10,177 nt of DNA from Deltaproteobacteria bacterium UBA2957 (lineage in GTDB: Bacteria; Myxococcota_A; UBA796), in NCBI GenBank assembly GCA_002348535.1, contig DEBL01000006.1, forward strand, positions 577 to 10,753, in the 5' to 3' direction. The position numbers and the translations under genes are program-made. Of this stretch, positions 4,583 through 10,177 are shown in pieces. The notes under the pieces were generated by a model that saw only the letters and a program-made list of their open reading frames with translations, was not told where the DNA came from and ran no database searches. Position 1 is the first letter of the stretch. Each line of letters starts with the position of its first letter.

Positions 4583-5763
4583 TATGACCGCCTTTCGTTG
4601 ATGACTCGAATGCCGGGGAGCGGGGTCCCTTCCACAAAGGCCAGCGATGCCCCGCCGCCCGTTGAGATGTGGCTCATATCCTCGGTCAGCTCGAACTTGG
4701 CGGCGGCGGCGGCGGAGTCACCTCCCCCCACAACACTGTAGGCTGAAGAATCCGCTACGGCCTGTGCGACGCCTTGGGTCCCCCCAGCGAAGGCCGCCAT
4801 TTCGAATACGCCCATCGGACCATTCCAGAAGATGGTACCTGCAGCGCTCAATGCTTCGCGGTAGGCGGCGATGGTTTCAGGCCCGATATCGAGGCCCATT
4901 AAGCCGTCCCCGATCTCGCTGACCACCTGCGTATCTGCGTCTTCGGAGAGCTCATTGGCGACCACATGGTCGATGGGCAGCAAAACCTGAACTCCACGGT
5001 TTTCGCAGCGTTCAAGAACGCGTCTGGCGTGGTTGAGTTTTCCGTTTTCCACGCGGCTTCCGCCGATCTCGACGCCTTTGGCTTTCAGGAAGGTGTAGGC
5101 CATCGCTCCACCGATGATCAAGGTGTCGCACCGCCGAGCCAAGGCATCGACAATGTTGATTTTATCCGACACCTTCGCACCCCCGAGGACACCCACGAAG
5201 GGGCGCTTTGGACCGTCGACCAGTTTGGTAAGCGCCTCGATCTCCTCTCCGACCAAGAGCCCCACGGCTGCCTGCTCCATGAGTGTAGGGACACCGGCAA
5301 TGGAGGCGTCCTTTCTGTGCATCGCTCCAAACGCGTCGTTTACATACACCTTGCCCAGCCGGGCGAGGTCACCAGAGAAGTCGAGTGCTCCCGCTTTTTC
5401 TCCCGGGTGGAACCGGAGGTTTTCGAGAACCATGATTCCGCCGGTTGGTAGGGTGCGTGCGATCTCCTGCACGCCGTCACCGGTAATCTCTGGCGAGAAC
5501 ACGATTTCAGTTTCGAGCAGCTCCGCAAGTCGGCTGGCTACGGGTTCAAGGGATGCGGATGGATCCACTTGGCCCCCGGGTCGACCCAGATGGCTGCAAA
5601 TCACCGTCTTGCATCCTTGTTCCTTCAAGTACTGAATCGTAGGAAGCGCAGCCCGGATGCGGGTATCATCCGCAATCGTGCCGTTGCTCATTGGAACATT
5701 GAAGTCCACCCGAAGGAGGACCTCAGCGTTCTGCAGGTCGAGGTCGCGGATTGTAGCAGTCAT
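4582..5763 (-). CDS. pgk: Phosphoglycerate kinase
   Basis: Pgk transfers phosphate from 1,3-bisphosphoglycerate to ADP in the cytosol, the first ATP-yielding step of lower glycolysis. The 393-residue length is typical. The N-domain (3PG binding) shows RVDFNVP (18-24), HLGRP (58-62), ENLRF (114-118) and the segment DAFGAMHR. The C-domain (nucleotide binding) shows GGAKVSDK (194-201), WNGPMGVFE (313-321), GGGDSAA (346-352) and STGGGAS (367-373). An oddity is LAFVEG after STGGGAS: position 375 is Ala where most Pgk proteins have Glu (LEFVEG). The start is three bases after the gap stop codon, and the gene overlaps tpiA by one base, so it lies in the middle of an operon. Confidence 0.98.
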   Translation of the reverse strand: MTATIRDLDLQNAEVLLRVDFNVPMSNGTIADDTRIRAALPTIQYLKEQGCKTVICSHLGRPGGQVDPSASLEPVASRLAELLETEIVFSPEITGDGVQEIARTLPTGGIMVLENLRFHPGEKAGALDFSGDLARLGKVYVNDAFGAMHRKDASIAGVPTLMEQAAVGLLVGEEIEALTKLVDGPKRPFVGVLGGAKVSDKINIVDALARRCDTLIIGGAMAYTFLKAKGVEIGGSRVENGKLNHARRVLERCENRGVQVLLPIDHVVANELSEDADTQVVSEIGDGLMGLDIGPETIAAYREALSAAGTIFWNGPMGVFEMAAFAGGTQGVAQAVADSSAYSVVGGGDSAAAAAKFELTEDMSHISTGGGASLAFVEGTPLPGIRVINERRS

Positions 5764-5766
5764 AAA

Positions 5767-6768
5767 TTATCCCAGAGAGGCAATCGTTTTGGTCAGGTCA
5801 ACCATGCGGTTGGAGAAGCCCCATTCGTTGTCGTACCACGCGAGTACCTTCGCCATGTGAGAACCCATGGTTTGTGTAGAAAGGCCATCGATGATGGTTG
5901 AGTGAGGGTTGCCGATGAGGTCGGAGGACACCAGCGGCTCAGTAGAAAAGGCCAACACGCCAGACATTGAACCGTCGGCCGCGTCTGCAAGCGCTTGATT
6001 AATGGACGTAGAAGTCATGGGCTTCGAAGACCGAAACACGAGGTCCACAATCGACACGTTTGGTGTGGGTACCCGCACGGACATGCCATTGAGTTTGCCG
6101 GACAGTCCCGGAAGCACGAGCCCGACGGCTGCGGCTGCTCCCGTCGTGGTTGGAACCATGTTTTGAGCGGCTGCTCGTGCCCGACGGAAGTCTTTGTGGG
6201 TTGAATCCAGCAGTCGTTGATCCATCGTGTAGCTGTGGATGGTTGTGATCAAGCCTTCCTCGATGCCGAAGGTCGCATCCAGAACTTTTGCCATTGGAGC
6301 GAGGCAGTTGGTGGTGCACGAAGCATTCGAAATCACCGTATGGTCTGCCTTGAGGGTTCCTTCATTGACACCCACGCATACGGTTGCGTCGGGTTCGATG
6401 CCCGGGGCGGAAATAATGACGCGTTTCGCGCCCGCGGTGAGATGCATTGCGGCTTGGTCGCGCGTCCGGAAGAGTCCTGTGCACTCCATCGCCACGTCTA
6501 CCTTTCGTTCCGTCCAAGGCAGAGCGGAAGGGTCCTTAATCGCGCTCGTGGAAATGAACTTTCCATTGACGCTGATTCCGCCCTCGGCCTTCTGCACATC
6601 GGCGTTGAACTGTCCATGGACTGAGTCGTATTTGAGCAGGTGAACCAGCAGGTCCAGTGGAGTGAGGTCGTTGATGTGTACGATATCAATTTCAGGTTCG
6701 TTTATTGAAGTTCGAAGTACATTTCGGCCGATTCGGCCAAACCCATTGATTGCGACTCGAGTTGCCAT
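5767..6768 (-). CDS. gap: Glyceraldehyde-3-phosphate dehydrogenase, type I
   Basis: This cytosolic enzyme oxidises glyceraldehyde 3-phosphate to 1,3-bisphosphoglycerate with NAD+ and phosphate. From ATG 6768 the protein is 333 residues. The Rossmann domain opens ATRVAINGFGRIGRN. HINDL (31-35) places Asp34 where NAD-preferring enzymes bind the adenosine ribose. The catalytic Cys151 is in SNASCTTNCLAP and the activating His178 in TTIHSYT. The C-terminal end has WYDNEWGFSNR. A start ten codons upstream (6798) is possible but would precede the family N-terminus and lie within an inverted repeat; 6768 has AGGGA ten bases away. It is the first gene of the gap-pgk-tpiA-secG-tRNA run and is divergent from the FAD protein gene. 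Confidence 0.97.
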   Translation of the reverse strand: MATRVAINGFGRIGRNVLRTSINEPEIDIVHINDLTPLDLLVHLLKYDSVHGQFNADVQKAEGGISVNGKFISTSAIKDPSALPWTERKVDVAMECTGLFRTRDQAAMHLTAGAKRVIISAPGIEPDATVCVGVNEGTLKADHTVISNASCTTNCLAPMAKVLDATFGIEEGLITTIHSYTMDQRLLDSTHKDFRRARAAAQNMVPTTTGAAAAVGLVLPGLSGKLNGMSVRVPTPNVSIVDLVFRSSKPMTSTSINQALADAADGSMSGVLAFSTEPLVSSDLIGNPHSTIIDGLSTQTMGSHMAKVLAWYDNEWGFSNRMVDLTKTIASLG

Positions 6769-6796
6769 GAGGTGTAGGTCCCTAAAGAGTGTGTTC

Positions 6797-6820
6797 ATCT
6801 GCGCGCGCGGACGCGCAGAT
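6797..6820. promoter_or_regulatory. Inverted repeat upstream of gap
   Basis: ATCTGCGCG (6797-6805) and CGCGCAGAT (6812-6820) are exact inverted repeats separated by six bases (CGCGGA). They lie 29-52 bases before the gap ATG, in the divergent region shared with the FAD protein gene. It could be a repressor operator controlling the glycolytic operon or a hairpin in the gap 5' leader. There is no T-tract for termination. I could not assign a confident -35/-10 pair on either strand here; TACACT just upstream of the repeat on the minus strand is only a weak -10 candidate. Confidence 0.45.
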
Positions 6821-6888
6821 CCGAGTGTAGGTAAAGGAGCGGCGGTCTAACACGCGGGAGAGAGCGAGCCAGGGTGTTAAGCCGCTGT

Positions 6889-8493
6889 ATGGCACTGTTG
6901 GTTGCAGAAGTGGAGTGGTCCGGACCGGATGGGGATCCCAAAGCGGCGCTGGCCGAACGGCTGGGCGTTCCGACGACCGCGATAGAGTCCGCTCAACTGC
7001 TGAGACGGAGTGTGGATGGTCGGCGTCGGCCCCCACGATGGTTGGCCAACTATCTGGTCACACTTCACGGTGGAGATCGGGCCGTTTTGGCGCGTCACAT
7101 TCACGGCGTCCGACCTGCCACAGAACGGGATTACAGTCGATTTGCCACGCGTGATCCTGAACCTCCAGTACGCCTCCCTTGGCCAAAGTCAGTGCGACCC
7201 ATCGTGATCGGCGCAGGCCCTGCAGGAATGTTTGCCGCGCTGCGTTTGGCAGAGGCTGGAGCTCCGGCAATCTTGCTGGAGAGGGGCGATGGAGTTGAGC
7301 AGCGCCATTACCGGGTACGCGATTTTTGGCGTCACCGTTCCCTTGATCCGGAGAGCAACGTGGTCTTCGGCGAAGGTGGGGCAGGTGCCTTCTCGGATGG
7401 CAAGATTTACACTCGGCGTCGGGATGGAGACCTTGGATGGATTTTTCGACGCCTCGTCGATGCCGGGGCGGATCCTGAAATTCTTGCGGAGGGGTATGCC
7501 CATCTGGGGACCGACAAGATTCGACAGGTCATTCCAGAGATTAGACACCGCATGCAGGAACTGGGCGTGGAGGTTCGGTTCAACAGCAACGTGACAGAAC
7601 TCTTGGTGGAGCACGGCCGTGCTGTCGGTGTGCAGTTGGCGGACGGCTCTGAACTCATGGGTGGACCGATCATCGCAGCGACGGGCCACTCGGCGCGGGA
7701 TTCGTGGGAATGGATGCTGGCTGCGGGAGCCGCTGCGGAGCCACGACCGATCCACATCGGCGCGCGCATCGAGCACCCTCAGCGCTTGATTGACCAGAGT
7801 CGTTACGGTGGTCCGCGCGGCGAGTTCCCTCCGGCGAGCTATCGACTGCGGTCCAATCCAGACCATGCACGGGCTGCGCACACCTTTTGCATGTGTCCGG
7901 GTGGCACCGTTGTGCCAGCCACCAACCACCCCGACCGGGTGGTGGTCAACGGGATGAGCTACTCGAAGCGAGCGGCTTTTCACGCCAACAGCGCCGTGAT
8001 TGTTGCAGTGGATCCATCAGACTACCCAGGGACCGATCCGCTGGCTGGCGTTCGATTTCAAGATGAAATTGAGGCGCGCGCCTACGCATTGGCCGGCAAG
8101 GATTTTACGGCTCCGGCACAGCGAGTCGAAGACTTTTTGGCCAATCGACCGAGTGTAGACCTTCCGAAGAACAGCTACATCTTGGGAACGACACCGGTGG
8201 ACCTGCGCGAGGTCCTTCCGCCGTTTATCGTTGAGGGCATGCAGGCTGCGATCCGGCACTTCGATGGTCGGGTCAACGGGTTTGCGGGGTCCGATGGCGT
8301 CATCATCGCACCGGAGACGAGGACCACCTCCCCGGTTCGATTCTTGCGCGATGAGCACCTCACCTCGCCAACCGTGCGAGACCTTATGCCCGTGGGTGAG
8401 GGGGCCGGTTACGCCGGTGGCATCATCTCAGCAGCTTTGGATGGCTACAGAGCGTCCATGGTCTTGATCGAACGGTTCGCGCCGATCGCATAA
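6889..8493 (+). CDS. FAD-dependent oxidoreductase, COG2509-like
   Basis: This is a predicted cytosolic flavoprotein of 534 residues in the uncharacterised 'FAD-dependent dehydrogenase' group (COG2509 type). About 100 N-terminal residues form an accessory domain (ALLVAEVEWSG, then a basic region with RRPPRWLANY). Next is the dinucleotide-binding fold VIGAGPAGMFAALRLAEAG with the ribose-binding acid in ILLERG. The family hallmark FGEGGAGAFSDGKIYT follows near residues 160-175, and the C-terminal FAD motif LMPVGEGAGYAGGIISAA near the end. No transmembrane segment or signal peptide is evident. The substrate is unknown. Start choice is uncertain: GTG at 6874 would add five residues, and neither start has a strong binding site. 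It is divergent from gap and abuts the next gene tail to tail. Confidence 0.85.
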   Translation: MALLVAEVEWSGPDGDPKAALAERLGVPTTAIESAQLLRRSVDGRRRPPRWLANYLVTLHGGDRAVLARHIHGVRPATERDYSRFATRDPEPPVRLPWPKSVRPIVIGAGPAGMFAALRLAEAGAPAILLERGDGVEQRHYRVRDFWRHRSLDPESNVVFGEGGAGAFSDGKIYTRRRDGDLGWIFRRLVDAGADPEILAEGYAHLGTDKIRQVIPEIRHRMQELGVEVRFNSNVTELLVEHGRAVGVQLADGSELMGGPIIAATGHSARDSWEWMLAAGAAAEPRPIHIGARIEHPQRLIDQSRYGGPRGEFPPASYRLRSNPDHARAAHTFCMCPGGTVVPATNHPDRVVVNGMSYSKRAAFHANSAVIVAVDPSDYPGTDPLAGVRFQDEIEARAYALAGKDFTAPAQRVEDFLANRPSVDLPKNSYILGTTPVDLREVLPPFIVEGMQAAIRHFDGRVNGFAGSDGVIIAPETRTTSPVRFLRDEHLTSPTVRDLMPVGEGAGYAGGIISAALDGYRASMVLIERFAPIA

Positions 8494-8937
8494 CTACCGA
8501 AAGAGAGCCGATTGAATTCCGCCGCTGCCCACAGTGACTTGCGCACGTGTCTCCGTGCCCTTCTCGCGGCCCACGCAGGAGGTTTCGTTTACGGTCCAAG
8601 TGATGGTCCCGACGGATGCAGTGTCGGCTTCGGCGAGAACCCATGTGCCGGCTTCGCTGCACTCCATTCGCTCGTCCATGGCTTCGACATACCCATCTGC
8701 CCGCCAGGTACCGTCACCGCGGAACTGCAAGCTGGTGTATTCGAAAACCGCCCCATCAGAGTCGCTGGGCGAAAAATCTTTGGTCGTGCTCGTCACGAGC
8801 GCATTCGCGAAGGCTTTGGATCCATCGGGAATGGCCATGGTGAACGTGGGGCCGGATGGAGCAGCGCCTGTGGTTGAGGGGGTCTTCTCGCCGCATCCGG
8901 CGACAAAAAGTGCACAAACTGAGAGGACAAGACGCAT
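8494..8937 (-). CDS. Small predicted lipoprotein of unknown function
   Basis: I do not recognise the family. The 147-residue product begins with a short signal peptide and lipobox, MRLVLSVCALFVAGC-G, so Cys15 would be lipidated and the protein anchored in the cell envelope. A Ser/Thr/Pro/Ala linker (about 18-30) precedes a compact domain of about 110 residues with beta-rich spacing (FEYTSLQFRGDGTW, AGTWVLAEADTASVGTITWTV) and two further cysteines (93 and 121) that could form a disulfide in the periplasm. The alternating strands and 'F-x-x-DGTW' pattern suggest a small lipocalin-like or beta-barrel fold; that is only inference. GGAG lies six bases before ATG. The stop directly abuts the stop of the FAD protein gene. 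A membrane protein gene diverges 73 bases upstream. Confidence 0.75.
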   Translation of the reverse strand: MRLVLSVCALFVAGCGEKTPSTTGAAPSGPTFTMAIPDGSKAFANALVTSTTKDFSPSDSDGAVFEYTSLQFRGDGTWRADGYVEAMDERMECSEAGTWVLAEADTASVGTITWTVNETSCVGREKGTETRAQVTVGSGGIQSALFR

Positions 8938-9010
8938 GGTTTCTCCGTGGATGATGTGTTTGCCTATCGCGCCAGCCGCGTCTGCTCCACCGGGGCGTTA
9001 ATCGGGTGGT

Positions 9011-10177
9011 ATGCGACGCCAACTGGTTCCGGCACTAACGTATTCCATCGCTGCATTTGCCGTGCTGTTGTCCTTTGGTACGGGTGGCGAGCTTGGTGTG
9101 CCCGGCGCGCGAGGAACCCATGTGTGGGATTCAATGTGGGCATTGGATCAGTGGGCGGATGCGATGTTCAGTGGACGCAGGCCGTGGATGACCGAGGACA
9201 TCAACTATCCAGATGGTGGGCTCGTCTGGATCGGTGATCCCCTCGGTGCGACGCTGATGGCTCCCGTGGTTTGGGCGTTTGGTGCAGCATCAGCGCTTTC
9301 CACACTCCTTTGGCTTCAACTGCTGCTGGCCGGCTGGGTCACTCATCGCTTTGCCGCTGAGTTCTTGGTGTGGCGTCGTGGCGGTGGGGCGCAAGGGTGG
9401 GGACCCTATGTCGCCGGCCTATCCATGGTGCTGGCACCGATTCTGGTCACGCACATCCACAACGGTGAAACCAGTGCCCTCTGGGTGGGGTGGACGGTAT
9501 TGGCGGTGTGGTTGGGGTGGCGTTCTGCAGCCGATCCCGATCCTCTTCGGCTTGCGTTGGCCAGTGGAGCCTTTGTGCTTGCCGGGGTTGCCGATTGGTA
9601 TGGCGGCATGATTGCTGGCTGTTTCTTGGCCGCAATCGTGCTGGTCGGAACGCACCCGATGGATTCACCATGGAACGTCGGACGCTGGGCGCCGTTGCTG
9701 GCGGGTGCGCTATTGTTGTCAGCCTACGGTCTGCTCGTGGCCCCGATTGCAGGGGCGCCCGATGCGGTTGATGCCGTCCAATCGGTCGATCAGATTCGAT
9801 CACTTACTCGGTCTCACGGTGCGGCGGATCCGCTCACCTATGTCGCTGTTGGTGACTATCGATCGCCAGATTACCGCGTCGTATCGTCGATGACGCACCG
9901 GGTAATTCATGGACACTACTTGGGATGGGTACTGATTGCTCTTGCAGGGTGGTCTTTCGTACGCCGCAGGCGCAATACCGCGTTTTTATGGTTGGGCAGT
10001 GCGTTCAGCTGCCTGCTGTCCTTGGGGCCGGTGTTGGTCACTGCTGGCAAGCCTGTCTTGGTGGCGGACACGCTCGCGATTCCCTTGCCGTTTTACTTGC
10101 TCGAGTCGCTCCGTGGTTTTGACCGCTTGACGGACCCTTGGATGCTATCGGGGGGAGTCGCCATCGGTCTTTCACTC
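9011..10177 (+). CDS. Multi-pass membrane protein, GT-C glycosyltransferase-like (3'-truncated)
   Basis: The reading frame from ATG 9011 stays open for 389 codons to the right edge, so the end is missing. The product (MRRQLVPALTYSIAAFAVLL...) has many hydrophobic helices: about 8-22, 79-115, 132-146, 156-169, 180-213, 225-245, 302-317 and 324-344. A large loop follows helix 1 with THVWDSMWALDQWADAMF and INYPDGG (65-71), and a late motif PFYLLESLRGFDRLTDPW (360-377) precedes another helix. This layout (acidic residue in the first loop, a 'yP-x-G' motif, and 'lP-x-lle-x-l-x-gf-x-Rl' later) resembles membrane GT-C glycosyltransferases and mannosyltransferase-like proteins. The acceptor and donor are unknown. 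A stop (TAA at 8999-9001) lies just upstream in frame, so 9011 is the first possible ATG, but it lacks a clear Shine-Dalgarno sequence. Confidence 0.8.
   Translation, partial: MRRQLVPALTYSIAAFAVLLSFGTGGELGVPGARGTHVWDSMWALDQWADAMFSGRRPWMTEDINYPDGGLVWIGDPLGATLMAPVVWAFGAASALSTLLWLQLLLAGWVTHRFAAEFLVWRRGGGAQGWGPYVAGLSMVLAPILVTHIHNGETSALWVGWTVLAVWLGWRSAADPDPLRLALASGAFVLAGVADWYGGMIAGCFLAAIVLVGTHPMDSPWNVGRWAPLLAGALLLSAYGLLVAPIAGAPDAVDAVQSVDQIRSLTRSHGAADPLTYVAVGDYRSPDYRVVSSMTHRVIHGHYLGWVLIALAGWSFVRRRRNTAFLWLGSAFSCLLSLGPVLVTAGKPVLVADTLAIPLPFYLLESLRGFDRLTDPWMLSGGVAIGLSL

Noticed and set aside
4966..5635. Open frames of 161 and 173 codons on the plus strand opposite pgk
   Set aside because: They lie fully antisense to an unambiguous phosphoglycerate kinase, overlap each other and show no domain or ribosome binding site support.
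6769..6798. Upstream in-frame ATG for gap at 6798
   Set aside because: It adds ten residues before the canonical N-terminus, begins inside the inverted repeat, and is less well placed than ATG 6768 with AGGGA upstream.
7189..7983. 264-codon open frame on the minus strand opposite the FAD protein gene
   Set aside because: The plus strand encodes a complete flavoprotein with family motifs over the same bases. The minus frame has no recognisable motif and a composition typical of an antisense shadow in G+C-rich coding DNA.
8534..9001. 155-codon plus-strand open frame opposite the lipoprotein gene
   Set aside because: The minus-strand frame has a signal peptide, lipobox and a GGAG site at proper spacing; the plus frame has none of these and would also overlap the FAD gene's downstream side without a binding site.
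2566..9831. Eleven GGATCC hexamers, about three expected at this base composition
   Set aside because: Most fall in coding sequence, often at Asp-Pro or Gly-Ser codons, and two are the arms of one hairpin. They have no regular spacing or orientation, and the count was noticed after the fact, so I do not treat it as a system.
1..10177. Mobile element, CRISPR, toxin-antitoxin or defence locus
   Set aside because: No transposase, integrase, spaced repeats, target-site duplications or paired small toxin/antitoxin genes were seen; every gene of clear function is housekeeping.

Overview
The window is ordinary chromosomal core sequence from a Gram-negative-type bacterium with fairly high G+C. The protein sequences (S13, S11, RNA polymerase alpha), the small lipoprotein and the large polytopic membrane protein look most like Myxococcota or another lineage of the former Deltaproteobacteria. 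That placement is an impression from sequence feel, not a tree. I see no transposon, prophage, CRISPR array or defence locus, and no new multi-gene system.

Left block, + strand (1-3120): the end of the alpha ribosomal operon, reading rpmJ (5' end cut by the window) - rpsM - rpsK - rpoA - rplQ, then a fur-type metalloregulator. rpsD (S4), which lies between rpsK and rpoA in many Proteobacteria, is absent. In its place is a 119-base gap with a strong stem-loop. Two more hairpins punctuate the operon: a cUUCGg hairpin between rpoA and rplQ, and a 13-pair hairpin carrying the rplQ stop codon in its loop. A stem-loop terminator follows fur and faces the convergent minus-strand operon.

Middle block, - strand (6768 down to 3188): gap - pgk - tpiA - secG - tRNA-Leu, tightly packed and probably one transcript. 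It carries three consecutive reactions of lower glycolysis plus a SecYEG subunit and a tRNA. The tRNA has anticodon AAG, rare in bacteria. It sits where E. coli has leuU (GAG) after secG. In the ribosomal genes of this window CTT and CTC are used about as often as CTG, which fits an abundant inosine-34 tRNA-Leu.

Right block: a divergent + strand FAD-dependent oxidoreductase of the COG2509 type (6889-8493). It ends immediately tail to tail against a minus-strand small lipoprotein of unknown function (8494-8937). Last is a + strand multi-pass membrane protein resembling GT-C glycosyltransferases, which runs off the right edge.

The most useful things to check are the tRNA-Leu(AAG), the missing rpsD with its replacement hairpin, the stop-codon hairpin of rplQ, and the acidic tails on L17 and SecG.
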